In this document: piece by piece, positions 50,896 to 62,201 of the stretch | Position numbering within the stretch: the first letter of the stretch is position 1 | Layout: every line of letters begins with the position of its first letter | Source of the DNA: JBFGJH01 sp041586155 | Lineage (GTDB): Bacteria; Actinomycetota; Acidimicrobiia; Spongiisociales; JAENVV01 | Assembly: GCA_041586155.1 (NCBI GenBank) | Contig: JBFHAT010000003.1 | Coordinates: 59,174-123,173, forward strand | Direction: 5' to 3' | Length of the DNA: 64,000 bases | Made by a program: the position numbers and the translations under genes | The notes under the pieces: model-generated | Seen by the model: the letters and a program-made list of their open reading frames with translations, nothing else | What the model was told of the DNA's origin: nothing | Databases searched by the model: none

Positions 50896-53031
50896 ATGTG
50901 GGCCCACACAGTCCGGATGATCATGGTCGTCGCGCTGTTGGCGGTCTTCGCCATTCCGACTGGAGCCGTCCAAGTGGCAACCGACGACGAACGCGCCGAG
51001 ATGTTCGGCACCTCCCGCGCTCGTGATGATCGGTCGACACTCGATTCGACGCTGCTGGCGCTCGCCCGCCAAACCGATGCCAAGGGGCAGGCAGCCGTCG
51101 CCAGCGAGCCCGCCGAGAGGGTGGAAGTCCAGGTACGGCTGCGCGACCGGTCCGGCTTCGCATCCGGGGTGGAGGCCCTCGGTGGCGAAGTGACAGCCCA
51201 ACGAGGAGAGGCGGCCCTCGTGGAGATCAGCTCGAACCAACTGCGGCGTCTCGCTGCGCTCTCGAGCGTCGTGTCGGTTCGCACGCCCAACCGTCCGATT
51301 CCCTTGATTCAGAGCGAGGGTGTCGCAGAGAGCGGCGGCGACGACTGGACCGCCGACGGCTTCGATGGAACAGGCGTCAAGGTTGCCATCGTCGATCTGT
51401 CCTTCCGGGATTACACGGTGGCACAGACACAAGGGGAGCTGCCTGCCGCTTTGCAGACGGTCAACTTCTGCGGTTCGTTCTCAGGGGCCGACCCACATGG
51501 GACGGCGGTCGCCGAGATCGTCCACGACATGGCTCCCGCCGCCCAGCTTGCGCTGATATGTGTGGATGACTTCTTCGCCCTCGAAGACGCCACCGACTGG
51601 ATGATCGCCAATGGCGTCGACGTGGTGGTGCACTCGGTTGCATGGCCCAACTCGGGTCGCGGCGACGGGACCCAGCCCGAGCCGAGCCCGTCCAACGCCG
51701 TCAAACGTGCCGACGCTGCAGGCCTGCTGTGGGTCAACGCTGCCGGCAATTTCGCCCAGGATCACTACGGGGCGCCGTTCACGCCCCTCCAGTTCAGCGG
51801 TCGTACGGTCCACAACTTCGGGGGAGGCGACCCCGACATGAACATCGTCGTTCAAGCAGGCACGGCCATAGAGGTCGTCTTCAAATACGACGGTTGGCCG
51901 ACCACCACCGACGACTTCGACATGGAGCTGTTCGATCTCAACAACAACTCGCTGGCGGGCTCGTTCAATGACCAGACAGTCGGAGCCGAACCCATCGAGA
52001 GCCTCGTGTGGGTGAACGACACCGGCTCCGACAGTACCGTGTTCCTGGAGCTCCAGGAGTGGTCGGCGACGGGCCGACCGGAGATGGACATCTTCGTGTT
52101 CGGGCACTCCGGAATCCAGTACAACACCGCAGCGCGGTCGATCGTCGAGCCGGCGTCGTCGCCCTATGCGGTGGGGGTCGGCGCCGTGTGCTGGTCGACC
52201 GATCAGCTCGAGCCATTTTCGTCCCAGGGCCCCACCATCGACGGCCGCACCAAGCCCGACATCGTGGCGGCCGATGGTGTGTCGACGTTCGGTTTCGGGG
52301 AGACGATCGACGGCAACTGCTTCACGTCGTTCCCCGGCACCTCGGCATCGGCACCCCACGTGGGCGGCGCCGCCGCACTCGTCCTCGATGCCCGCCCGCA
52401 TTTCACCGGGGATGAGGTGCTGTCATTCCTGCTGCTGCGCGCCAAGGACAGAGGATCAGTCGGACCCGACAACATGTACGGATCCGGCGAGCTGAAGATG
52501 GGAGTGCCGGTCAGCTACTTCGTGGACACCAGCACGTCGATCTTCGAAGCCGACATCGAGTGGCTGCTCGAGCAGGGAATCACGACCGGCTGTAGTGCGG
52601 TGCCGCCGGCGTTCTGCCCGACCGACACCATCAGCCGCGGGCAAATGGCTGCGTTCCTCAACCGGGCGTTGAACCTTCCCTCGACGACGCAGGATTTCTT
52701 CACCGACGACGACGGAACCACCTTCGAGGCGGACATCAACCGCCTGGCCGCGTCTGGGATCACCACCGGGTGCACACCGACGACCTACTGTCCGACCGCG
52801 TCGGTGACCAGAGCGCAGATGGCGTCATTCCTCGTGAGGGCGTTCGACTTGCCCGCAACCCCAGTGGACTTCTTCACCGACGATGACGGGACGACCCACG
52901 AAGCCAATATCAATCGCCTCGCAGCGGCGGCGGTGACCGGCGGGTGCGGGATCCCCGATTCCTATTGCCCGACCAACAACGTCACTCGCGGGCAGATGGC
53001 GGCATTCCTACGCCGAGCCATGACCGAGTAG
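50896..53031 (+). CDS. Secreted subtilisin-family protease with three SLH-like repeats
   Basis: 711 residues: signal peptide (about residues 1-24, VVALLAVFAIPTGA), a prodomain, then an S8 peptidase with the catalytic Asp in VAIVDLSFRD, His in ADPHGTAVA and Ser in GTSASAPHVGG. The Asp motif is DLS rather than the usual DTG or DSG. The C-terminal ~170 residues hold three SLH-like repeats (from about 550, 600 and 660), each with the pattern FFTDDDGTTFEADINRLA, then GxxTGC...YCPT...VTRxQMAxFLxRA, that would attach the enzyme to the cell surface. ATG at 50896 has GAGGGGG upstream. Confidence 0.9.
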   Translation: MWAHTVRMIMVVALLAVFAIPTGAVQVATDDERAEMFGTSRARDDRSTLDSTLLALARQTDAKGQAAVASEPAERVEVQVRLRDRSGFASGVEALGGEVTAQRGEAALVEISSNQLRRLAALSSVVSVRTPNRPIPLIQSEGVAESGGDDWTADGFDGTGVKVAIVDLSFRDYTVAQTQGELPAALQTVNFCGSFSGADPHGTAVAEIVHDMAPAAQLALICVDDFFALEDATDWMIANGVDVVVHSVAWPNSGRGDGTQPEPSPSNAVKRADAAGLLWVNAAGNFAQDHYGAPFTPLQFSGRTVHNFGGGDPDMNIVVQAGTAIEVVFKYDGWPTTTDDFDMELFDLNNNSLAGSFNDQTVGAEPIESLVWVNDTGSDSTVFLELQEWSATGRPEMDIFVFGHSGIQYNTAARSIVEPASSPYAVGVGAVCWSTDQLEPFSSQGPTIDGRTKPDIVAADGVSTFGFGETIDGNCFTSFPGTSASAPHVGGAAALVLDARPHFTGDEVLSFLLLRAKDRGSVGPDNMYGSGELKMGVPVSYFVDTSTSIFEADIEWLLEQGITTGCSAVPPAFCPTDTISRGQMAAFLNRALNLPSTTQDFFTDDDGTTFEADINRLAASGITTGCTPTTYCPTASVTRAQMASFLVRAFDLPATPVDFFTDDDGTTHEANINRLAAAAVTGGCGIPDSYCPTNNVTRGQMAAFLRRAMTE

Positions 53032-53039
53032 ACGGTCCG

Positions 53040-54219
53040 GTGAGTGGCTCCTCCACCGTGCTCGTCCGGGTGTCGGGCCAGGACCGGCCCGGGATCACCG
53101 CCGGCTTGCTGGCGACGGCGGCGCGGCATCGGGCCGACATCCTCGACATGGAACAGATCGTCGTACGCGATCGGCTGACGCTCGATGTGCTCATGCAGAT
53201 CCCCGACGGCTCCGACCTGTTGAAAGACGTTCTCTACTACGGCTGGAAGCAGGGCATTTCGATCGACTTCGAAATCGTCGACAGTGATGTTCCGGCGACG
53301 CCCGGCCCGCGTTTCGCCGTCACCATCATCGGTCCCGACCTGACCGCCGAGGCGCTCACCGGCGTTGCCGAAGCCATCGCCACCGGAGCGGGCAACATCG
53401 ACCGCATCGTCCAGCTCTCACGGCAGCCGGTCATCAGCTACGAGCTGATCGTGAGCTCCGGCGACATCGACGCCATCCGAGCCGGCCTTGGAGCCGTCGC
53501 CGTCTCCCAGCAGATCGACATCGCCATCCAGCGGGAGGGCCTGGGGCGCCGGGCCAAGCGACTCGTGGTGCTCGACGTCGACTCGACGCTGATCCAAGGC
53601 GAAGTCATCGACAGGCTGGCTGCCGCCGCCGGGGCCGGCGCCGCTGTCCAGCACATCACCGAGCGGGCTATGGCGGGAGAGATCGATTTCGCCGATGCGC
53701 TGCTCGAGCGCGTGGCGGCGCTCGCCGGGCTGGATGAGAGGATGCTCGCCGAGGTAGCGGCCGGTGTGAAGCTGACGCCGGGAGCGCGTACGTTCGTACG
53801 CACATTGAAACGCCTGGGATTCGTCGTTGCGGCGGTGTCTGGGGGGTTCACGTTCATGCTCGACCGGCTGCAACGTGAGTTGGGCCTCGACCACGTCGCA
53901 GGCAACACGCTGGAAGTGGCGGAAGGGCGGCTGACCGGCCGGCTGGTCGGTGACGTCATCGACCGGTCCGCCAAAGCCGACGTACTGGCTCGAATCGCCG
54001 CGACGGAGAACATCCCCCTCGAGCAGACCGTGGCGGTGGGCGATGGCGCCAACGACATCGACATGCTCGCAGCAGCCGGTCTCGGAATCGCGTTCAATGC
54101 CCGCCCGGCCGTGCGTGAAGCGGCTGACACGTGGCTTTCGGTGCCTTACCTCGATGCCGTGCTCTTCGTGCTCGGCATCCGAAGAGACGAGATCGAGGAG
54201 GCCGACAGGGAACGGCCGG

Positions 54220-54233
<14 letters not shown>
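53040..54233 (+). CDS. serB: Phosphoserine phosphatase with N-terminal ACT domains
   Basis: Last step of serine synthesis: dephosphorylates L-phosphoserine. 397 residues: two ACT-type regulatory segments (~1-165, VLVRVSGQDRPGITAGLL and RFAVTIIGPDLTAEA) and a HAD phosphatase domain with LDVDSTLIQGEVID (nucleophile Asp), VSGGFTF and the GDGANDIDML loop. GTG at 53040 lies 8 bases after the subtilase stop. Its 3' end overlaps the convergent ettA gene by 14 bases. Confidence 0.94.
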
Positions 54234-55902
<1,669 letters not shown>

Positions 55903-55979
55903 CGCCGGGGGAGAGTAGCCGCCGTTGTCGCCTCACCCCTCGGAACAGGACTAGCGAAGGGCAGTCCTACACTCGACCG

Positions 55980-57950
55980 ATGGAAGCACGCGCTCTGGAC
56001 CTGCTCGACGCCGCCATCGCCCACAAGCGGGGCGGGGCGCAGCGGCCGGGACAGACACGGATGGTCCAAGCCGTCGAAGAGGCGATCACCAACGGCACCC
56101 ACCTGCTCATCGAGGCCGGCCCCGGCACCGGCAAGTCCTTCGGGTACCTCATCCCGCTCATCGCCGCCAAGCGGCGGGCCGTCATCTCCACGGCCACGAA
56201 GTCGCTGCAAGACCAGCTCGCCGCTCGCGATCTGCCGTTCCTCGCAGAGGCGCTACGCCCGCTGGGCTACGACGTGACCTGGTCGGCCGTGAAAGGCCGA
56301 TCGAACTATCTGTGCATGTCGCGCGTCGCCGAAATGGCATCGAGCGGGCAGACCTCACTCCTGGAGTCCGCCGTCGAGGACACCCAGCGGGTCATCGAAT
56401 GGGCCATGCAATCGCCTTCAGGCGACAGGGACGACATGAGCGGCGCCGTCGGCGACGAGCTGTGGGACCAGCTCTCTGTATCCGGCACCGAATGCCCCGG
56501 CAGAGAAGCATGCCCACAGGCGGCGGGCTGTTTCGCGATGGCTGCCCTCGACGCCGCCGCTGAAGCCGACCTTGTCGTCGTCAACCATCATCTGTACGGG
56601 GCCCACCTCATGGCCAACCACTCCATCCTGCCCGAGCACGACGTCGTCGTTTTCGACGAAGGTCACCGGGTCGCAGACACGATGGCAACCAGCTTCGGCC
56701 TCGATCTGTCCGCAGCTCGCGTCTATCAGCTCCGTCGAGCGGCCGGGTTCCTCGCGTCGGCCGTTGCCGGCGGAGCCGCCAGCCGACTGATCGATCGGCT
56801 GGCGTCCCGGGCCAGGGCGCTGGCTGCGGCGTTGGGCGAGCATCCGGTCGGGAGGCTCGCCGAGCTGGGCAACAGCCGGCTTTCGGAAGCCCTGACGAAC
56901 ACCGCGATCGACGCCACCGAAGCGGCCCGACTCGCCCGAGGCGTCCCTGCGGAAGGCTCCTTTGGCGGGCCCCGCGCACGGCTCCTCCGTCTGGCGGCGC
57001 ATCTCGTCGCCGACGTCGAGCTCGTGGGCGACCCTCCCGCCGGATACGTGACGTGGCTGGAGAGGACTGGTACGTACGAGGCGGTGCGAGCCGCCCCCAT
57101 CGACGTCGGCCGGCAGTTCACCGACGAGGTGCTGGAACGCGTGACCACCGTCGTCACGAGCGCGACCCTGTCGGCCGGCGGAATCATGCGACCGATTGCC
57201 AACCAGCTGGGCTTGCGCTGGCAGACCGCTGTCGACGGAGTTCCCGACGCTGCGACCACCCCGCCGGTAGGCGCCGACGACGCAGACGTCCTCTCGTATC
57301 GGTCGGTTCGGGTCGACAGCCCCTTCGACTACGACGAACAGGCCCGGCTCTATGTCGCAACCGACCTGCCCGATCCCCGTGCAGACGGCTGGGCCGACGC
57401 AGCCGTGGCCCGGGTGCGGTCGCTCGTCGCGGCGTCGGGGGGGCGAGCCCTCGTGCTGTCCACGTCGCATCGGATGGTGGGCGCCTTCGCGGAAGCGCTC
57501 CGAGCCGAGGCGCCTTTCGAGGTGCTTGCCCAGAACGACCTGCCCAAGCGGCGCCTCGTAGAGCAATTCGAAGCCGACGAGACATCGGTTCTCGTCGCAA
57601 CGCTCGGGTTCTGGGAAGGCATCGACGTCCCTGGCCGGGCGCTGCAACTCGTAGTGCTGGACAAAGTACCGTTCCCTCGCCCCGACGACCCGCTCTGGCA
57701 GGCTCGGCGCCAGTCAGCGGAGGCGTCCGGTCTCAACCCGTTCCAGACGGTGGACCTGCCCCGAGCGGCCATCCTGCTCGCCCAAGGAGCGGGCAGGCTG
57801 ATCCGCTCGGTCGAGGACCGTGGGGTCGTGGCCGTCTTGGATTCCCGGCTCGCCACCAAGGCCTACGGGCGAACGCTCATCGCCAGCCTGCCGCCAATGC
57901 CGGGTACGACCGATCTCGACCAGATCGAAGCCTTTCTCCAACGGCTCTGA
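55980..57950 (+). CDS. dinG: DinG-type iron-sulfur helicase
   Basis: 656 residues of superfamily-2 helicase: EAGPGTGKSFGYLIPL (Walker A), an Fe-S cysteine set around residues 115-185 (YLCMSR, then ECPGREACPQAAGC), the FDEGHRV Walker B motif, STSHRMVGAF, FWEGIDVPG and QGAGRLIRS. It unwinds DNA in the 5'-3' direction and resolves R-loops or damaged structures. ATG at 55980 follows a TACACT box by six bases (55968-55973) with no ribosome site, so translation may be leaderless. Confidence 0.92.
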   Translation: MEARALDLLDAAIAHKRGGAQRPGQTRMVQAVEEAITNGTHLLIEAGPGTGKSFGYLIPLIAAKRRAVISTATKSLQDQLAARDLPFLAEALRPLGYDVTWSAVKGRSNYLCMSRVAEMASSGQTSLLESAVEDTQRVIEWAMQSPSGDRDDMSGAVGDELWDQLSVSGTECPGREACPQAAGCFAMAALDAAAEADLVVVNHHLYGAHLMANHSILPEHDVVVFDEGHRVADTMATSFGLDLSAARVYQLRRAAGFLASAVAGGAASRLIDRLASRARALAAALGEHPVGRLAELGNSRLSEALTNTAIDATEAARLARGVPAEGSFGGPRARLLRLAAHLVADVELVGDPPAGYVTWLERTGTYEAVRAAPIDVGRQFTDEVLERVTTVVTSATLSAGGIMRPIANQLGLRWQTAVDGVPDAATTPPVGADDADVLSYRSVRVDSPFDYDEQARLYVATDLPDPRADGWADAAVARVRSLVAASGGRALVLSTSHRMVGAFAEALRAEAPFEVLAQNDLPKRRLVEQFEADETSVLVATLGFWEGIDVPGRALQLVVLDKVPFPRPDDPLWQARRQSAEASGLNPFQTVDLPRAAILLAQGAGRLIRSVEDRGVVAVLDSRLATKAYGRTLIASLPPMPGTTDLDQIEAFLQRL

Positions 57951-58007
57951 TCGACACTGCGCGGCTCCGCCGACGGTTGGCTTCGAGAACGCCGCTATCG
58001 TAGCCCG

Positions 58008-59234
58008 GTGCACGACCCCCTTCAGGAGCATTCACGCGCGACCTCTTTCGCAGAGTTGGGCATCGACCGGGCCTTGGTAGACGCACTCGCCGAGCGCGGC
58101 ATCGTCGAGCCGTTTCCCGTCCAGACATTGACCATCCCCGATGCGTTGGCGGGCCGGGACGTGTGCGGCAAAGCCAAGACCGGCTCGGGCAAGACGCTCG
58201 CCTTCGGGCTCCCGATGATCATGCGAACCAAGCGGGCCGTGCCGCACCGACCAACCTCCCTGGTGCTCGTCCCGACCCGTGAACTGTGCAACCAAGTGGC
58301 CTCCGAGCTCGAGCCCCTGGCCGCGGCCGCCGAGCTGTCGGTGGTGGAGATATACGGGGGCGTGTCGATGGGCGCCCAGATCAAGCGCCTGCGCGACACC
58401 GCCGACATCGTGGTCGCAACGCCGGGCCGGCTCATCGACCTGATGGAGCGGGGCGAGGTCGACCTGTCGGACGTCGACATGGTCGTGCTCGATGAGGCGG
58501 ATCAGATGGCCGACATGGGGTTTCTCCCACAGGTCGAGCATGTGCTGCGGGGGATCGAAGGGCGTCACCAGTCACTGCTGTTCTCAGCCACCCTCGACGG
58601 TGTGGTCGCGGGCATCGTCAAACGCCACCTCGACGACCCCGTGTACCACGAAGTGGCGTCCGACACCGTCACCGTCGAAGAGATGGACCACCGATTCATC
58701 GGGGTTCATCGTCTCGACAAACCCAAAGTCGTGGCTGCGATCGCCTCGACCGCCGACCGGGTGCTGGTGTTCGTCCGAACCAAGCGAAACTGTGATCGGG
58801 TCGCCCAAGCCCTCCGCGCCGAAGGTGTCCAAGCCCGCGCCATCCACGGTGACCTGCACCAGCAGAAGCGCGAGAGCGTGCTCGCCGATTTCTCTGACGG
58901 GAACCTCAAGGTGCTGGTGGCGACCAACGTCGCTGCCCGGGGGCTTCACGTCGAAGGGGTCGACGTCGTGATCCATTACGACCCTCCCCAGGACCACAAG
59001 ACCTACCTCCATCGCTCCGGACGAACCGCCCGCGCTGGCGAAGAAGGGCTGGTCGTGACGCTCGTGGAGTTCAACCAGGTCACCGAGATCCGGGCGCTGC
59101 AAAAGGAGGCACAGGTTCGACAGCCGGTGGTGGACATGCTGTCCAACGACCCCCGCCTCCTCGACCTGGGCTCATGGAGCCCACCCCCCGAGCCCGAACC
59201 GCCCAAGCGCAGCCGGCGGCGACGGCGGCTGTGA
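58008..59234 (+). CDS. DEAD-box RNA helicase
   Basis: 408 residues with Q motif (FPVQTLTIP), AKTGSGKT, PTRELCNQ, TPGRLIDLM, DEAD (VLDEADQMADMG), SAT, VATNVAARGLHVEGVD and HRSGRTARAGE. It remodels RNA, perhaps for decay or ribosome assembly. Short, basic tail (PKRSRRRRRL). GTG at 58008 lies six bases after a TATCGT box (57996-58001), suggesting a leaderless mRNA. Which DEAD-box member is not resolved. Confidence 0.93.
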   Translation: MHDPLQEHSRATSFAELGIDRALVDALAERGIVEPFPVQTLTIPDALAGRDVCGKAKTGSGKTLAFGLPMIMRTKRAVPHRPTSLVLVPTRELCNQVASELEPLAAAAELSVVEIYGGVSMGAQIKRLRDTADIVVATPGRLIDLMERGEVDLSDVDMVVLDEADQMADMGFLPQVEHVLRGIEGRHQSLLFSATLDGVVAGIVKRHLDDPVYHEVASDTVTVEEMDHRFIGVHRLDKPKVVAAIASTADRVLVFVRTKRNCDRVAQALRAEGVQARAIHGDLHQQKRESVLADFSDGNLKVLVATNVAARGLHVEGVDVVIHYDPPQDHKTYLHRSGRTARAGEEGLVVTLVEFNQVTEIRALQKEAQVRQPVVDMLSNDPRLLDLGSWSPPPEPEPPKRSRRRRRL

Positions 59235-59275
59235 GACTGCCGTTGTGACGGAGCCAGCGCAAGGCGCCGGCGACA

Positions 59276-59683
59276 TCAGCCTCCCGCCGCGACGCGCCCG
59301 TCGGCTTCCCCCGCCTCCTGGTCGCTGAGCGGTCGTACGCTCAGGTCGAACGCGACGAAGATCGTCTTCGAGAAGGGGTAGAACAGGACCGGCAACGCCA
59401 CGTTCAAGGCCATGGTGCCGACCACCAGCGGGGTCCAGGGCACGTCCGGCCATGTGAGCGCCACCGCCCCCACCAGCACCACCAGGAACGTGCCGATCGT
59501 GACGGCAGTGTTCACGATCATCGCACCCAGCCAGTAGCCCGGATCGCGCTCGAAGCGCATCCCGCAAGTCGGACAGGTCTGCTTCATCGACCAGTACCCG
59601 TCGAACAACCCCCCGCCGCCGCAGCGAGGACAACGGCGGCTGACACCTCTACCGACCAAGACCGACCGACGCACCCGAAGCAT
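59276..59683 (-). CDS. DUF983 zinc-containing membrane protein
   Basis: 135 residues: an N-terminal zinc ribbon (CPRCGGGGLFDGY, then CPTCGMRFERDPGYWLGAM) and two transmembrane helices (~59-77 and ~85-105). The pattern is that of DUF983 proteins, of unknown function, often near cytochrome c oxidase or other membrane genes. ATG at 59683, divergent from the hemolysin-III gene. C-terminal tail is disordered and acidic. Confidence 0.88.
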   Translation of the reverse strand: MLRVRRSVLVGRGVSRRCPRCGGGGLFDGYWSMKQTCPTCGMRFERDPGYWLGAMIVNTAVTIGTFLVVLVGAVALTWPDVPWTPLVVGTMALNVALPVLFYPFSKTIFVAFDLSVRPLSDQEAGEADGRVAAGG

Positions 59684-59728
59684 CGTATACCCCGGCTTGC
59701 CCCGCCATTGGGGGTAGCATCATGGGTC

Positions 59729-60391
59729 ATGGAGCGGGCAACGCTGGGGAGGATGCAGAACCCCGTGCGCGGTATTTTGCACGGATCTGCAGCGCTGGCC
59801 TCGGCCGTTGGGCTCGTCTACCTCATCAGCCGGACGGCGCGGGATGCCGCCACCATGTGGTCGGTCGTCGTGTTCGGCGTCAGCTTGATCGCCCTCTACA
59901 CCACCAGCTCGCTGTACCACTCCGTACCGTGGAGCGCCGCGTGGAAGTCGCGCTTCCAGCGCCTCGACCACTCCATGATCCTGGTGTTGGTGGCGGGCTC
60001 TTGGACACCTGTCGCGGTCAACGCGCTCGACGGCACGTGGCGCGTCGTGACCCTGGCGATCGTGTGGATCGCCGCTGTCGTGGGCGTCGTGCAGAAGCTC
60101 GCCTGGCCGCAGATACGCGTCTGGTTCACGATCACTCTCGCCACCGCAATGGGTTGGTTCGCGCTGGTCCCGCTGCGCGAGATCGCCGCCAGTCTCGCGA
60201 CCGAAGCGCTCTTTCTCATGTTCCTCGGAGGACTGTTCTACACCTCCGGGATGATCATCTGGGCCACCAAACGGCCTCGTCTGTTCCCGCGGGTGTTTTC
60301 CTATCACGAGGTGTTCCATGTGCTGGTCGTTGCCGGAAGCGCCGTCCACTTCGTGATGATCGCGGCCTACGTCGTCCCCATCGCAGCGTGA
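59729..60391 (+). CDS. Hemolysin III family membrane protein
   Basis: 220 residues with about seven transmembrane segments and the family motifs NPVRGILHGSAALAS, STSSLYHS-like TTSSLYHSVPW, RLDHSMILVLVAGSWTP, and a C-terminal HEVFHVLVVAGSAVHF. Members include the PAQR receptors and bacterial membrane stress proteins; hemolysin activity is not implied. ATG at 59729 is preferred: it lies eight bases after a TAGCAT box (59715-59720), with no ribosome site. It overlaps pdxH by 4 bases. Confidence 0.9.
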   Translation: MERATLGRMQNPVRGILHGSAALASAVGLVYLISRTARDAATMWSVVVFGVSLIALYTTSSLYHSVPWSAAWKSRFQRLDHSMILVLVAGSWTPVAVNALDGTWRVVTLAIVWIAAVVGVVQKLAWPQIRVWFTITLATAMGWFALVPLREIAASLATEALFLMFLGGLFYTSGMIIWATKRPRLFPRVFSYHEVFHVLVVAGSAVHFVMIAAYVVPIAA

Positions 60392-61020
60392 CGTTCTTTT
60401 CCGAGCTACGAGCCGAATACGACGCGCCCGGGCTGCGAAGATCCGAGCTACACCAAGATCCCTTCGAGCAGTTCCGCACGTGGCTCGCCGACGCCGTCGC
60501 CGCCGGATCACCAGAGGCCAACGCCTGCGTCCTCGCGACGTCGGCCGCAGGAAACGTGACGGCCCGGGCCGTCATCATGAAGGCCATCGACCATGGCTTC
60601 GTGTTCTTCACCAACTACACCTCCCAGAAGGCGCAACAGCTGGCCAGCAATCCGGCAGCGGCAATGTGCTTCGTATGGCCGGAGGTGCATCGACAGGTCC
60701 GCCTCGAAGGCACTGCCGAGCGAGTCGACGACACGACGTCCGACTTGTACTTCCAGAGCAGACCCGTCGGTTCCCAGGTTGCGAGTGCCGCATCGCCCCA
60801 GTCGCAGCCCGTCGTCGACCGACAAGAGCTTCTCCACCGGTTCGAGGCCGTCCTCAGCGAAGTCGGAGACGGACCGGTGCCCCGACCCGACACCTGGGGC
60901 GGCTATCGACTCGTGCCCGCTCGCTTCGAGTTCTGGCAGGGCCAGCCCAACCGGCTCCACGATCGGTTCGTCTACCAGCCGAAAGGCGACACGTGGGAGA
61001 TCCAGCGCCTGGCCCCGTGA
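60388..61020 (+). CDS. pdxH: Pyridoxine/pyridoxamine 5'-phosphate oxidase
   Basis: FMN enzyme making pyridoxal phosphate. 210 residues: DPFEQFRTWLADAVAAG, RAVIMKAIDHGFVFFTNYTSQKA, RQVRLEGTAE, SDLYFQSRPVGSQ and WGGYRLVPARFEFWQGQPNRLHDR all match the family. GTG at 60388 overlaps the preceding stop (GTGA). It overlaps the next gene, a JAMM peptidase, by 4 bases. Confidence 0.95.
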   Translation: MTFFSELRAEYDAPGLRRSELHQDPFEQFRTWLADAVAAGSPEANACVLATSAAGNVTARAVIMKAIDHGFVFFTNYTSQKAQQLASNPAAAMCFVWPEVHRQVRLEGTAERVDDTTSDLYFQSRPVGSQVASAASPQSQPVVDRQELLHRFEAVLSEVGDGPVPRPDTWGGYRLVPARFEFWQGQPNRLHDRFVYQPKGDTWEIQRLAP

Positions 61021-61397
61021 CGGTCGCCGCCCCGCTCGTCGAGCACATGCGCGCCCACGCCCGGTGGGCACTCCCCAACGAAGGCTGCGGGCTCCTCGCA
61101 TTCGACGCGCCCGGGCATCCGTGTTTCTTCTATTCGTGTACCAACACCCGCGCCTCGGCTCGGTCCTTCACCGTCGACCCGACCGAGCACCTCCGGGCGA
61201 TTCAGCATGCCGACCGAAACGGATGGTGGATCGGCGGATCATTCCACAGCCATCCTCACGGACCCATCGCTCCGTCGGCCATGGACATCGCCGGGGCGCT
61301 CGACCCCCGCTGGATCTACTTCATCGGTAATACCGATCGCGTCGCCGGCTATCGCATCGAGGGTGCCCACCCTCGAGCCGTGTACCGAAGCGATTAA
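61017..61397 (+). CDS. JAMM/MPN metalloprotease-like protein (Mec-like)
   Basis: 126 residues with a complete JAMM zinc site: Glu in PNEGCGLLA, then SFHSHPHGPIAPSAMD (HxH, Ser and Asp). In mycobacteria the homologous Mec protease clips a C-terminal peptide from the sulfur carrier CysO after cysteine formation. cysO and cysM are not next to it here, but the following MBL-rph-rdgB order is the same as the genes beyond mec in mycobacteria, supporting the assignment. GTG at 61017 overlaps pdxH by 4 bases. Confidence 0.82.
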   Translation: MTVAAPLVEHMRAHARWALPNEGCGLLAFDAPGHPCFFYSCTNTRASARSFTVDPTEHLRAIQHADRNGWWIGGSFHSHPHGPIAPSAMDIAGALDPRWIYFIGNTDRVAGYRIEGAHPRAVYRSD

Positions 61398-61433
61398 GGC
61401 GTGGTTCACCGCTGCGCCTAGCCTGAGCGCCGC

Positions 61434-62177
61434 ATGCAGCTCACTGTGCTTGGCGCCAGCGCCACGTATCCGTCGCCGGAGTCTCCCGCATCCGGCTACC
61501 TCGTCGCCACCGACAAGACGATATGGATTGATGCGGGATCGGGGACATTCGCTGCGCTACAGCGTCGGGTGCCTCTCGACCAGATCGACGCAGTGTTCCT
61601 GTCCCACCGGCATCCCGATCACTGCTCCGACATCTTCGGCCTCCTGTACGCACTCCGGCACGGTGTGGTGCATCGTTCTCCCATCCCCATATACGCCCCG
61701 AGATCAGTCCGAAACGCGCTCGAACGGTTCCTGGATCGCGGCGAGCACCCCTTCGCCGACATCGCCGTGTTCATCGACGTCGAGCCGTCGGACACGATCG
61801 AACTCGGGGCAACGCATCTGTCGTTCGCCGAGGCTGCCCACCCCGTGCCCACGCTGGCGATCGGCGTCGAGCACGAAGGACGGTCACTCGTCTACACCGC
61901 CGACACCGGAGTGTCCGAACCCGTCACGAGGCTCGCTGCAGGCGCCGACCTCCTCCTGGCGGAGGCGACGTACCAAGGAGCCGCCGGCGACAAACCGTGG
62001 CCGCACCACCTGACCGCCGCCGAAGCCGGGACCCTCGCCCGACGAGCCGACGTCGAACGCCTCGTCCTCACTCACATCTGGCCCGAATTAGACCCTGAAC
62101 GCTCGCTCTGGGAAGCTGGCGCAGAGTTCGACGGCGCAATCGGCGTCGCCGTCGCCGACGAAACGCACGTCATCTGA
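61434..62177 (+). CDS. Rv1339-like MBL-fold cyclic nucleotide phosphodiesterase
   Basis: 247 residues of metallo-beta-lactamase fold in the RNase Z/cAMP phosphodiesterase branch: GASATYPSPESPASGYL, SHRHPDHCSDIFGL (metal site), YTADTGVSE and the late LTHIWPELDP. It resembles Rv1339, an atypical class-II cAMP phosphodiesterase of M. tuberculosis, which also sits directly before rph. ATG at 61434 follows a TAGCCT box (61419-61424) by nine bases. A broader nuclease activity is not excluded. Confidence 0.84.
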   Translation: MQLTVLGASATYPSPESPASGYLVATDKTIWIDAGSGTFAALQRRVPLDQIDAVFLSHRHPDHCSDIFGLLYALRHGVVHRSPIPIYAPRSVRNALERFLDRGEHPFADIAVFIDVEPSDTIELGATHLSFAEAAHPVPTLAIGVEHEGRSLVYTADTGVSEPVTRLAAGADLLLAEATYQGAAGDKPWPHHLTAAEAGTLARRADVERLVLTHIWPELDPERSLWEAGAEFDGAIGVAVADETHVI

Positions 62178-62201
62178 TTCGACGCCCAGGAGGAACCACA
62201 C

